DNA of 64,000 nt from a bacterium (GTDB lineage: Bacteria > Bacillota > Clostridia > Lachnospirales > Lachnospiraceae). The stretch covers positions 1-64,000 of the forward strand of contig SFRL01000003.1 in NCBI GenBank assembly GCA_004562765.1, given 5' to 3'. The notes under the pieces are model-generated. The model did not search any database. It was not told the origin of the DNA and was given only the letters and a program-made list of their open reading frames with translations. The position numbers and the translations under genes are program-made. Every line of letters begins with the position of its first letter. Within the stretch, counting starts at the first letter, position 1. Shown here in pieces: positions 26,048-35,281 of this stretch.

Positions 26048-28174
26048 TTATTTCCGACGTTCCTTCCCGCTGCTCCTATAATAATCTTCCTTATCCGCAT
26101 ACATACGTTTGTCTGCCAGATCCTTCATCTCATCAAAGGTCAGATCCGAGTGCTCCTTGCATACAACCACACCCTTTGAGATCGATAATTCACACGGATA
26201 ACTGCATTTTACACTGCCAACCAACCGCTCCAACGTCTGAAGCACATCTCTTTGCTTTTCCTCACTGCATGTAAGCAAGGCAACAAATTCATCACCACCG
26301 GTCCGGTATGCTTTTCCAAGCTCACCCACAGCCGTCTGAATACATTTTGCTGCTTCTATGATCAACTCATCACCCGCCAAATGTCCATACGTATCATTGG
26401 CAGTCTTTAATCCATTCACATCCATCATCAGGATGGTAATCTTACTTACCATACCTTGTCCCCGGATGTTCGCACAGTCTTCTTCAAAGGCGCGCCGGTT
26501 GAAGAGTCCGGTCATATCGTCGGTCAACGAGATTTTTCTTCTTTCCGCCAGCTCTTTGGAGGCCTTCCGTTCGCGAATAGACATCACGGAAAAAACAATT
26601 CCCATCATCAAAAGTCCGATGACAAAAATGATGATACTTGCAGCCGTGATCTCGATCACATCGATCTTATTCGGATTCAGATCCTCTACAACCAGATACC
26701 AGTCCAGATCCTCCAAATATTTAATCATGCGGCTGGAATCGGTGCCGGACTCATATACAAATTCATCGGAACCTATCTGATCCAGACCGGAGATCTGCAA
26801 ATAATCCCGCTCTATACGCGCTGCATCAGAAGCCACCTGAATGAGTCCATCCTGATCGATCAGACTAATTCTCAGGTTATATTTGATCTCATATCTTTTT
26901 AAAAACCTCTGTAGATCCTTCATCTCCACGCCAACGCCGCACACACCCAGAAGATCTCCATTTTCGTCAAGGATCTCATGATTCACAAAAACCGACAGTG
27001 CCCACTGATTCGCCTCGTCAGTGTCCACATTCAGATCGCAATCCTTATCGCTCTCCAAAAAATCCTTATACCAGATATCATGAGGATCATGTTCAATATC
27101 TACATATTTGCTGATCCCGCCATACGTATAAAATGCCCCGGACTGATCACAAACTGCAAATACCATCGGGTAGCCAAAACCGTTTTTGATAGAATTCAGG
27201 TAAATGGATATTTTATCTTCCACTGACATTGGCGAAGTTTTCTGACCCAATTTCATATACTGCCTCAAGGTATAATCATTTGATATGGTTTTGGACACAA
27301 CGATCGGCTCGATAAATTCTCGCTCCACACTGTCACTGACCATATGGGCCAAAAGCATACTATCACTTTCCGAGTTTTCGGAAGATATCCTCTGAATAGA
27401 TAATATGCATGAAAAAACAGATGCGCTCATGCTGATCGTCATGATCACAAATAAGATTATTACATCCAGTGAGCTTCGTTGTTTGATTTTCTTTGTTTTG
27501 CTCCAATCCAGCAGATACGCCACCAGCATGAACGACAATGCAATGGCAATTCCCAGGCTTGTGATCGATATACCGTAAATGAACGTCTGGATAACGATCG
27601 CGATCAACGGTTCAAACGCATACAAAAGGAGCGCTGCAAACATCGTTTTTTTCACAGATCTACGATAGCGAATACACATGGCGCCGGCGGTCAGGATGCA
27701 TACGCCATTCAATATTGTATATACATACCACCCGGTATTTCTGTGATAATAGTTTGCATCATCAAAAAAATACATCCATTTTGTGAACAGGTTCGTGATC
27801 AAAATGATCAGGCTCAATGCAATGCAGGCATTTACGATCCGGTCATACCATTTGCCCGGTGTCACGCCCTTTTCCTTTAGTAGTTCATACATATAACGCA
27901 TGAACTGACGTATCAGCACCAAATTCAGAAAAAAGACAACAAAGTTTCCGATTCCGGTCATCAACCGGCTAAACCCATCTGTATTTCCTCTGAATATGTA
28001 TGCAGCCGCCTCTGAAAAAAAGAGCAGCGCAGTTGAAAAGAACATCCATTTCAGCTGCATCCAGCTGTTTCTTTCATGCCCGTTCATCAGTATGATCACT
28101 ACTAGCATGAGGCAGATAAATCCGCAAAATATCTCTATTGTAGCCTGCGTTAGTTCCAAATTCGTAATATTCAT
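26048..28174 (-). CDS. Membrane-bound diguanylate cyclase (GGDEF)
   Basis: Makes c-di-GMP from GTP. The N-terminal half has about eight membrane helices, followed by an extracytoplasmic Cache-like sensor (about residues 270-505), another helix and a C-terminal GGDEF domain. The active-site motif RTGGDEF is intact, and SLTDDMTGLFNRRAF marks the domain start. The membrane region closely resembles that of the LytS kinase at 35282 (shared YRGN/FRGN, NAAVYILN/GNFVVFFLN and FYGIS/IYGIS patterns). The P2 promoter start falls near 28226, so the ATG at 28174 (MNITNLELT) is preferred over 28219-28276, though its ribosome site is weak. Confidence 0.88.
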   Translation of the reverse strand: MNITNLELTQATIEIFCGFICLMLVVIILMNGHERNSWMQLKWMFFSTALLFFSEAAAYIFRGNTDGFSRLMTGIGNFVVFFLNLVLIRQFMRYMYELLKEKGVTPGKWYDRIVNACIALSLIILITNLFTKWMYFFDDANYYHRNTGWYVYTILNGVCILTAGAMCIRYRRSVKKTMFAALLLYAFEPLIAIVIQTFIYGISITSLGIAIALSFMLVAYLLDWSKTKKIKQRSSLDVIILFVIMTISMSASVFSCILSIQRISSENSESDSMLLAHMVSDSVEREFIEPIVVSKTISNDYTLRQYMKLGQKTSPMSVEDKISIYLNSIKNGFGYPMVFAVCDQSGAFYTYGGISKYVDIEHDPHDIWYKDFLESDKDCDLNVDTDEANQWALSVFVNHEILDENGDLLGVCGVGVEMKDLQRFLKRYEIKYNLRISLIDQDGLIQVASDAARIERDYLQISGLDQIGSDEFVYESGTDSSRMIKYLEDLDWYLVVEDLNPNKIDVIEITAASIIIFVIGLLMMGIVFSVMSIRERKASKELAERRKISLTDDMTGLFNRRAFEEDCANIRGQGMVSKITILMMDVNGLKTANDTYGHLAGDELIIEAAKCIQTAVGELGKAYRTGGDEFVALLTCSEEKQRDVLQTLERLVGSVKCSYPCELSISKGVVVCKEHSDLTFDEMKDLADKRMYADKEDYYRSSGKERRK

Positions 28175-28232
28175 AGATAGTTGTTTTACCCCCGTCAGAT
28201 CGAAAAAATCATATTCCATCATTTTCTGTTTA

Positions 28233-28267
28233 ATGTTACTACTAAAAGACGGACAAAAGTTGGACAA
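28233..28267 (-). promoter_or_regulatory. Phased TTGTCC-repeat promoter P2 (diguanylate cyclase)
   Basis: Minus strand: TTGTCC at 28267-28262 and 28256-28251, then 12 bases and TAACAT (28238-28233). The 17-base repeat core is identical to P1. Transcription from here would begin near 28226, making the longest ORF start (28276) impossible for this message. Confidence 0.7.
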
Positions 28268-28274
28268 AACATGC

Positions 28275-28309
28275 AAAAAAACGCCCTGCCCACTGATACG
28301 GGCAAGGCG
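28275..28309 (-). terminator. Terminator of the LytS-type kinase gene
   Basis: CGCCCTGCCC (28282-28291) pairs with GGGCAAGGCG (28300-28309), and on the minus strand seven T follow (28281-28275). It is clearly related in sequence to the terminator at 24261-24302. Confidence 0.85.
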
Positions 28310-28391
28310 AAATATCTGTCTATGTTTTCAGTTATCGAATGAGTATCTTTTTTCCTCAAAGTCAAATCATAAGGATGCTTTCCGGTATCGA

Positions 28392-28429
28392 GTGTCAATG
28401 GGCGATGGTCGGGACAGAAGAAACGTCCC
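28392..28429 (+). repeat. REP-like tandem repeat, copy C
   Basis: A short copy with one GTGTCAATGGGCGATGGT unit and the terminal CGGGACAGAAGAAACGTCCC. The stop codon and the last residues (SSVPTIAH) of the LytS-type kinase gene lie inside it. Confidence 0.7.
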
Positions 28430-30218
28430 TGATCGGCATTTGGATCGTTACGCGTGTGCCCTCGCCGGGATGGCTTTCGATATTCACCGTTCCACCGATC
28501 ATGTGCTCGATCCGGAAACATACATTTCTGACCCCGACTGCTCCCTCGCGCATCGGCTGTGTCCGGTCAAAACCTGCCCCGTCATCCGCAACGACGATCG
28601 TGACAGTGTCTGCATTGCGCGTGGAGTGAATCGATATCGTTCCATGCTTTTGCATCTTGTCAAATCCGTGATGGATCGCATTTTCCACAAGTGGCTGGAG
28701 CACCAGCGGCGGGATCAGAAAATCCGTTGCCTCCAGCTGTTCTTTAAAACAGATATCCTCATCATAATGGATCTTTTCCAATGCTATGTAATCACGCAAA
28801 TGAGCCATCTCCTGCTCAAAAGGGATCAGCTTGTCATTTTGGAGCACGTCCACATTGCTGCGCAGATAGCGCACAAAACACTCTACGGCATCATTTGCCT
28901 TTGATGCATCGTGCTGACCGGTATAATTAATGGCCGTCAGAACATTGTAGATAAAATGCGAGCGGATCTGACCAAGAGATAACCTCACGCGGCTCTCTCT
29001 CAGCTCCGCCTCCAGACGTTCCTCCCGAATCGCTGCAAAATAGTTCTTCTGGATCATCTTGATCTCCCGTGCGAGATAGATCAGTAAAAGCAGGGTAAAT
29101 ATGATTTTCCCAAGCAGCATGCTCTCCCACCAGCATGTATAACAGTTGACGATCTCTGCCAGGATCCCCCCATACATGAGACACCCGCCCCAGAGTGACA
29201 GACGATTTTCGCCGCTGCGATTTCTCAACTGATAAACACACAGGAGCACCATCACTGCCACAAGTATTGCATGAATCATCGTCCAGGTCAGCATCATTCC
29301 AAACAGTGTCCGCCCGGTCACAAATGCGATAAGCATAATAGCAGCATCGGTGGCCGCACTTGCGACCGCGACGAGAGCTGCCAGCTTTTTCGTTTTTCCT
29401 GATAAATAGCAACCGGTCAGCACTAACAGTTCGAATATAAACAGCATCAGACAGAGCTGTCTGGCATAGGAGTTCACCACATACAGCTGATTTGACAATG
29501 AGATGTCCAGTGTATCATACATCACAAAACCGCCGGCAAACAACACCAGAAGTCCGCCGGACATATACACACCTACGTCTCTTCGATGCTGGGAAAAACC
29601 GGCAAATGCCATTCCAAACAGCACCAGTGCACAGATCACCATCCCCAAACCGACAATCCAGTATGGCCGTGTCTGTTTTTCCAGATAACCCTGAAGTTTT
29701 TCCGGAGTCGCCGGCACGATCATGCGTAAAAATTCATTATACGCATCCGCATTTCCAAACCGGTACGGATTCTGCAGCCGGATCTCAACCACGTCCCCGA
29801 CATTCATTTGAGGAGTCGCCCATGTAGCCCACGCTTTACTGCACAGATCCCGGATCAGTGATTCGGTATATGGATATCCTCCATAGATCACCTCTCCGTT
29901 AACGGATATGGTCATCATGATATAGTCGAGATAGCAGCTGATCACTGTACCCTCTGTCAGATATTCCTGATCCTCGCCAAACGTTCCCCGCAGCACCAAG
30001 TCTCCATCCAGTGCATTCAGCTTTGTATCCTCATCCAAACTCTGCCACTCACTGCCGTCGATACTATAGGATCCTTCAAAAGTAAGCGGAAGAATAAATG
30101 ATGGCGTTGCCTGCTGGCTCTGACGATTCACCGTCATCAATAGCGCGGCTGCCAAAAGCAGCAACGCCATATGTATGATCAATTTACTGCATGATGCGAT
30201 TTTTGATGTGATCTTCAA
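28395..30218 (-). CDS. LytS-type sensor histidine kinase with 7TM-DISM-like region
   Basis: A 607-residue kinase. An N-terminal signal or first helix precedes an extracytoplasmic jelly-roll-like domain (about 35-190). A seven-helix membrane block (about 195-385) and a His_kinase-type transmitter follow. The phospho-acceptor is in IRSHFIYNVLTAINY. The ATPase motifs are LVENAIHHGF and DDGAGFD. No response regulator is adjacent, so its partner is elsewhere. Its last residues are encoded by a REP-like repeat, suggesting the original C-terminus was altered by repeat insertion (inference). Confidence 0.9.
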   Translation of the reverse strand: MKITSKIASCSKLIIHMALLLLAAALLMTVNRQSQQATPSFILPLTFEGSYSIDGSEWQSLDEDTKLNALDGDLVLRGTFGEDQEYLTEGTVISCYLDYIMMTISVNGEVIYGGYPYTESLIRDLCSKAWATWATPQMNVGDVVEIRLQNPYRFGNADAYNEFLRMIVPATPEKLQGYLEKQTRPYWIVGLGMVICALVLFGMAFAGFSQHRRDVGVYMSGGLLVLFAGGFVMYDTLDISLSNQLYVVNSYARQLCLMLFIFELLVLTGCYLSGKTKKLAALVAVASAATDAAIMLIAFVTGRTLFGMMLTWTMIHAILVAVMVLLCVYQLRNRSGENRLSLWGGCLMYGGILAEIVNCYTCWWESMLLGKIIFTLLLLIYLAREIKMIQKNYFAAIREERLEAELRESRVRLSLGQIRSHFIYNVLTAINYTGQHDASKANDAVECFVRYLRSNVDVLQNDKLIPFEQEMAHLRDYIALEKIHYDEDICFKEQLEATDFLIPPLVLQPLVENAIHHGFDKMQKHGTISIHSTRNADTVTIVVADDGAGFDRTQPMREGAVGVRNVCFRIEHMIGGTVNIESHPGEGTRVTIQMPIRDVSSVPTIAH

Positions 30219-30289
30219 TCAGCTGTTCCTCCTGTATATGAATCATTTTTCTTTTAATGAACAACTGTATTTTATCACTTCCTCAATAT

Positions 30290-31285
30290 CTATACAACCT
30301 TCTGCTGTACGTATACCGTCACCTGATCTGCCTGCGTACTGATCTCATCAATCGTTTCCGTGCAGTCCGGATCACTGTACAGCGCATGATCGGTATTGCT
30401 TACGACACTGGCATAAGTGCCCTTTGCAATCCGGAATGTCTGTGTCTCTTCCTTCTCCTGTCCCGGCCAGAAGACAACGATCAGCTCGCAGATATCCTCC
30501 GCATCTGTGACGGCAATGCGAGCCACACCGTCACTCACATAAGGCTCATCATAAACCGGTGTATATTTATCAACCGATAACAGTGTTCCCGCTTCATCAT
30601 ACCAGCTGTCCTCGCGGTACAGGATCAGCTTTGTATCCGGATCAACATAATACATCGTATCATAATAGTTGCCATAATCCTGATATTTCGTTCGGACCAT
30701 CAGAATGATCGCGCCGTCCTGGGTGGAGATATCCATGATCTCCTCCGTCTGATCCGGGTACAGATCCGGCATCCATCGCTGGGCCACCCAGTACTGATAC
30801 TCGTCGGAAGGATAGATGGTCAGCCAGCGGGCATCCCCCTTCGGATCCTCCTGATAGCTGTAAGTCGCTCCCGGCATGTCCTCTGCCTCATAATCCGAAT
30901 CATAGGTTTTATTGCCTGCTGAATCCGTCATGACCGAATCGTACCACAATTTGCCTTCAAAAAATATAAACTGTGACTCTACCGTGGACTGCAGGTTTTC
31001 ATCTGCATCATAGTTTTCCCATGTAAATCCAAGGCTCTCATGCTCCTTCATGAGCGCGGTCGGACGGTTGACTGCACGCAGTTCCTCCATGGTGATGTCT
31101 GTGTCTTCCACAATATACTCCGAATAATCGTATTCGGTTTCCTCCGGCTCTTGCTCTTCCTCATCGTCAGCTGTTTCTTTCTGCACCTCGTCCGATGCCT
31201 CTACCGGTGTCTGTGCTTTTGTTCCGCATCCGCTCAGTCCCAGCACAACTGCCAGCCCCAGCATACATGCAAGTTTCTTTTTCAT
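30290..31285 (-). CDS. Secreted lipoprotein of unknown function
   Basis: A 331-residue lipoprotein. A Lys-rich N-terminus and hydrophobic core lead to the lipobox LSGC (Cys about 20), followed by an acidic linker rich in Glu and Asp. The mature part resembles LolA-type or outer-layer beta-rich lipoproteins (repeated Trp/Tyr strands such as YQYWVAQRWMPDLYP), but I do not recognise a named family. The ATG at 31285 is chosen because AAGGAGG lies nine bases upstream; the ATG at 31294 would abut it. It follows the payload candidate at 31351 on the same strand. Confidence 0.85.
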   Translation of the reverse strand: MKKKLACMLGLAVVLGLSGCGTKAQTPVEASDEVQKETADDEEEQEPEETEYDYSEYIVEDTDITMEELRAVNRPTALMKEHESLGFTWENYDADENLQSTVESQFIFFEGKLWYDSVMTDSAGNKTYDSDYEAEDMPGATYSYQEDPKGDARWLTIYPSDEYQYWVAQRWMPDLYPDQTEEIMDISTQDGAIILMVRTKYQDYGNYYDTMYYVDPDTKLILYREDSWYDEAGTLLSVDKYTPVYDEPYVSDGVARIAVTDAEDICELIVVFWPGQEKEETQTFRIAKGTYASVVSNTDHALYSDPDCTETIDEISTQADQVTVYVQQKVV

Positions 31286-31350
31286 CTTCTGCATCCTCCT
31301 TAACGCATAATCTATTCCGATCCGACCATAAAATCACTCGTTGAACAAAC

Positions 31351-34110
31351 TTATCCCCACAGTTTTTCCCGGCGCCAAAGCTGCTGGATCGTGTGCAGCC
31401 GGTCTTTCATAAAATAAAGTTCCTTTTTCGTCAGCGCGTGGCACAGTCTGAAATCAAGAAGCTCCGGGCTGATGTCATCCAGTCGGTCTAACAACCTGCG
31501 ATCCGTGTCGGTCAACGGATGGTCGAAGAGATCCTCCAGTGTGATCTCTTTCCCGATCATGTCTCGGAGCGTCCGCTCCGCGAACAGCTTTTCATGCTCC
31601 TTTGAGACTACCCTTGTGACGGTCCAGAGTTCTTTTTTGTCCTCTGCCTGCGTCTTTTCCAGCTGCACCTCAAAGTCACGTTCCTCACGCATGACAGTTC
31701 CCATGAGCATATCTAAAAGCGGCATGATCTGCATCTGCCCGGATGCTTCCGGCGAGAACTCCAACTTGATATTCGGATCTTTATTCACCGTTTCCAGTAC
31801 GTCTGCCAGAGGAAGTCCGCCATCCTGTCTGGTCAGCACACCGCGCACCTTCTGTCCCTGAAGTTGTGTTTCTGCAAATTTTGCTTCTGCATACAATCCG
31901 GACATTCCCATCAGCTCAGAAAGCTCTCTTGCAGCCACATTCTTCCTGACCGTCGTGTAATCCGCGATCAGCTCGTTTTCCCTCCGGAACGTATACGTCT
32001 TGTCACCTCTTGTGAACTCGGTGGATGCACCGTTTTTCAGCTCTGCGATCTGAGCCTGTTCTTCTGCGGAAAGCCTGTTCATACGGACACTTCGTGCACC
32101 GGCGATCACCCGGTCCCATGTGACCGGCTCGCCCTGATAGGTTTCCAGCACGGGCTTTAGCATCCGTTCATAATCCTGTACATACGCCAGCTCCGCCTCG
32201 CACTTTTTCTTTAGCTGCTCCACCATTCGCTTTCGGGCGCGCCCTGTAGGTGTGAGCGGTGTCCGTCTGCTTATGTATTCTGCGCACCGGTCGATGAGTT
32301 CCTGATAGCTTCTGCGGATCTCCCGGCTCTGCTCCTCGCTTTGTCCGCTCACCTGCTGATCCAGCTGTTCATTCAGCCGCTCCATCGCTTGCTTGACAGC
32401 CGTCATTTTTGAACTGTCCCGCCCGGATAAAAAGAGCAAATGTTTCCGATGCTCCGAAAGCTCTCTCATCTGTGCCTTCATCTCTTCGTGGGCTTCCTCA
32501 GACTGCTGATTCACCTGATCCACATTCTGATTTTCATCGAACCATGCCTTTACAACATCACGGATGATGCCGTGTCTGCGCCACTGCAGATGCGTTCCTT
32601 CCAGCGCCCGGTCGATGATCCGCTCCGCGTCCTCATAATTGGTGACTTTAATCAGGATATTGCTCTGATCCAGTATGTACAAGCCGCCTTCCAGCTCACT
32701 GATACCGGACTGGCGATAGACCTCTCCGGTCTGCGCATCGGTATAACCGGTCTTGTGCGCTTTTTCCTTCCGGTCCAGAACCTGACCGTCTGAGTTTTTC
32801 AACTCGCGGATCTGGGTCTCGTCCAGCTGATCCATGCCCATGTTGTGCCGGTACGGGGTGAGGATCACACGCTTTGCACCCTTGACATTCTGCGGCCGGA
32901 AAAAGAATTTCTGATCCGTGTGCAAGGAGTAGATCAGCGTTGTCTCTGCGTTTTTTAAGGGCGCCATTCCATTCTTTTCCAGTTCCTTGCTGTCTCCCTG
33001 AATATTGATCTTATCGTTTGCACCCCGATTGGATAGAAATCCCGCTACCGGGTCATATTGAGTGATCTCAAATTTCACGGAATCCGCATAATCCGGCCAT
33101 GTCTCGTTCAACCATTTCTGAAGCATCATCGGCCCTTCGATCGCCGCGACGCCGCCCCTGCTGTGCCCCCGCACCAGCAGATGAATGTCCGGTCCCTTCT
33201 TCCCGTTAAGCTTCCACTGCCGGAAGATCGGATCCAGCTCCTGTTTCGACAGTTCATAAAAATAGCTGTTTACATTTTCAATGCTGTAATCTCCAAGGTT
33301 TAAGCCCGCCTGAGAACCCGCTATGGAATAGCTGACCTTGCGCCCGGTGGTGTCAGACTTTTTCAGGACATATTTGAGCCTTTTTCCGTTCACCTCCACG
33401 GAGCTTCCGTACACCTTGGGAGCTGCAATCCTTCCGTTCAGCTTTTCCCGGAGCTTCCGAAGCTTGCTCATCTCCTTCGTGTCCCTGTTTAATTCTTCCT
33501 TCACATTGGTCAGCTTTGCCAGCTTGCTATCCAGCTTTGCCATATCCTCTGCAAGTGACTCATCCCCCGAACCAAAACCCACTTTTCCCGCAAAGCCATT
33601 CTGGTCTTTGCGCCACTGCTTGAATCCGCTGCCCACCAGATCGAACTTAAAGACAGTCTTTCCCTGTGACACCAGTCTTGTCCCCCGGGAATGGTGCAGC
33701 TGCACGGTGCGCTGTTCTTCCGTTTCCCCGGTTTTGATCCTCGTCACGTTGTCATATACCTGATCGCCCAGCACCGATGTAATAACCTCATTCATATGCT
33801 TAATGGTATGGCTCTTTGCATGGGGTGCATGGATGATCTGATCCTTGTTTTCCACATGGCCATGTATGTATTCTGACTTTGCGCGAAGCTCTGCCTGCTG
33901 TTCCTGTGTCAGCTTTGACCACTGTTCAAAGAGGCGCTGGTTTCTCGACTGCTTGCGCAGCTCCTTACTTCCCTCTACAACCGGAGGCTTGTATTCCTGC
34001 CAGACCGGCTGCTCCTGCACCGGATGGTCATTCACCGACTGTTGCATGTGGAGCTCCTGCTGTCTGTGTTGCGTCTGCATGATCTGTTCTTCTCTGTTAC
34101 CAACTCCCAT
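31351..34110 (-). CDS. Candidate eCIS payload with alpha/beta-hydrolase motif
   Basis: A 919-residue soluble protein without a signal peptide. Residues 1-50 are Q-rich and probably disordered. Residues 305-425 look like an alpha/beta hydrolase: nucleophile elbow GHSRGG (S317), a following YDPVAGF (D353) and a possible His H422 in PYRHNMG. This resembles phospholipase effectors of DUF2235/Tle type. Long coiled-coil segments lie near 185-225 and 550-600. It opens MGVG, as the candidate at 37447 opens MGIG. The ATG is two bases past the GNAT stop, with AGGAGG inside the GNAT gene, so translation is coupled. Enzyme activity and payload role are inferred. Confidence 0.6.
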   Translation of the reverse strand: MGVGNREEQIMQTQHRQQELHMQQSVNDHPVQEQPVWQEYKPPVVEGSKELRKQSRNQRLFEQWSKLTQEQQAELRAKSEYIHGHVENKDQIIHAPHAKSHTIKHMNEVITSVLGDQVYDNVTRIKTGETEEQRTVQLHHSRGTRLVSQGKTVFKFDLVGSGFKQWRKDQNGFAGKVGFGSGDESLAEDMAKLDSKLAKLTNVKEELNRDTKEMSKLRKLREKLNGRIAAPKVYGSSVEVNGKRLKYVLKKSDTTGRKVSYSIAGSQAGLNLGDYSIENVNSYFYELSKQELDPIFRQWKLNGKKGPDIHLLVRGHSRGGVAAIEGPMMLQKWLNETWPDYADSVKFEITQYDPVAGFLSNRGANDKINIQGDSKELEKNGMAPLKNAETTLIYSLHTDQKFFFRPQNVKGAKRVILTPYRHNMGMDQLDETQIRELKNSDGQVLDRKEKAHKTGYTDAQTGEVYRQSGISELEGGLYILDQSNILIKVTNYEDAERIIDRALEGTHLQWRRHGIIRDVVKAWFDENQNVDQVNQQSEEAHEEMKAQMRELSEHRKHLLFLSGRDSSKMTAVKQAMERLNEQLDQQVSGQSEEQSREIRRSYQELIDRCAEYISRRTPLTPTGRARKRMVEQLKKKCEAELAYVQDYERMLKPVLETYQGEPVTWDRVIAGARSVRMNRLSAEEQAQIAELKNGASTEFTRGDKTYTFRRENELIADYTTVRKNVAARELSELMGMSGLYAEAKFAETQLQGQKVRGVLTRQDGGLPLADVLETVNKDPNIKLEFSPEASGQMQIMPLLDMLMGTVMREERDFEVQLEKTQAEDKKELWTVTRVVSKEHEKLFAERTLRDMIGKEITLEDLFDHPLTDTDRRLLDRLDDISPELLDFRLCHALTKKELYFMKDRLHTIQQLWRREKLWG

Positions 34111-34111
34111 T

Positions 34112-34912
34112 TTACTGCCTCCTTACTTCCCCGTGTCGCACGACCAAAGGTTCCCTGTCGGGAAACATTCTTTCTACCAGCACAGCTGCCGCATCACTTC
34201 TGCACACAACATGCATATTCGTATCCACCGGATATTTTAAATAGGCCTGTATCGCTGCAAATTGAAACATCAGCTGCTGCTTCAACAGAAACAGTCCGCG
34301 TATCTCTCCGTTTTCCTCTGTCCCGCAGCTGATGCCTGCATCTATCAGATCCCATCCGCCCGGCTTTAATAGCTGTTTTGCCCGCTCATTGGTTGCAGAC
34401 AGCTGCTCCAGCTTTCTGTTGATCTGTGTCCGGGAAAGTACGCTCAGAGGTCTGACTGCGCGCAGATCGATCTGCTCCTCAAAGAATGCATAATCCAGCA
34501 GTTCCTCTAAGGTCAGTGTTAATTCATACTTTTTCTGCCAGGAAAATGAAAAGCCCCACGCCCTTAGAAACGCACACAGAAGATCATCATCCGGTAAAGC
34601 CGGTATCTCACACATGAGATTTGTGATTCCGGACTCATTTAAGATCGTATAAAAGCATTCCATCAGGGCATTTGCCACACCCTGATTTCTGAAGCTCTGC
34701 GCTGTGTAGATCCATTTCAGCTGCACGTAGGGTATCTCTTCTTCTCCTTCGATCAGTTCATACAAAAGAATGCCGACAGCATAACCCGTCCGTACTGCAC
34801 CCAGTGCAAAATGTGCCGGGTCCGCCACTTCAGACAACAGTTCCTGTGGTATCAACGGCGCAAATGCATCCATATTCTGCTGTGTAATCCTTGTAATCAT
34901 CATAAAAACCAT
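34112..34912 (-). CDS. GNAT-fold protein preceding a payload candidate
   Basis: A 266-residue protein. The first half is a GNAT acetyltransferase fold with an intact acetyl-CoA motif (RNQGVANAL). The second half looks like a second, degenerate GNAT-like lobe. Similar proteins occur at 39170, 46408 and 54246, always inside this island. Its last codons contain the ribosome site of the downstream 919-residue protein. It could modify or chaperone that protein, or act on an island component; the substrate is unknown. Confidence 0.75.
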   Translation of the reverse strand: MVFMMITRITQQNMDAFAPLIPQELLSEVADPAHFALGAVRTGYAVGILLYELIEGEEEIPYVQLKWIYTAQSFRNQGVANALMECFYTILNESGITNLMCEIPALPDDDLLCAFLRAWGFSFSWQKKYELTLTLEELLDYAFFEEQIDLRAVRPLSVLSRTQINRKLEQLSATNERAKQLLKPGGWDLIDAGISCGTEENGEIRGLFLLKQQLMFQFAAIQAYLKYPVDTNMHVVCRSDAAAVLVERMFPDREPLVVRHGEVRRQ

Positions 34913-34968
34913 CCTGCCATTCGTTGTATTTCATTTGTTTGGCACTTTCTGCCGTTTTGATCACTTTT

Positions 34969-35274
34969 TTACAAGATCATCATAAATTGTGAAAAACCGG
35001 TGGTTTCAAGTACATCCTTCACCTGACTTTTTGCACCGGACAGACACATCCTGCCCTGAAAGTTCATTTTTCTCTGGGCTATCAGCAAAACACGCAGTCC
35101 TGCTGAGGAAATATAATCCAATCTGTGAATATCAATATTTAACTCTTGCAGCCCGCTGTAAGACCGCGCCAGTTCTTCTTCAAACAGCTGTGCGGAAACT
35201 GTATCCAGACGCCCTGCCAAAATGATATCCAGCGAATCACCGAATCGTTCCTTTCGAATCGTCAAATCCCCCAT
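34969..35274 (-). CDS. STAS-domain anti-sigma factor antagonist
   Basis: A 101-residue SpoIIAA/RsbV-like protein. The switch serine region is YISSAGLRVLLIA. In partner switching, the unphosphorylated form binds an RsbW-like ATPase and frees its target. It lies seven bases after the LytS kinase gene with AAGGAG upstream, so it is part of the response regulator-kinase-STAS operon. A second STAS protein is at 57164. The target (sigma factor or other) is not visible in the window. Confidence 0.9.
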   Translation of the reverse strand: MGDLTIRKERFGDSLDIILAGRLDTVSAQLFEEELARSYSGLQELNIDIHRLDYISSAGLRVLLIAQRKMNFQGRMCLSGAKSQVKDVLETTGFSQFMMIL

Positions 35275-35281
35275 CTCCTTC

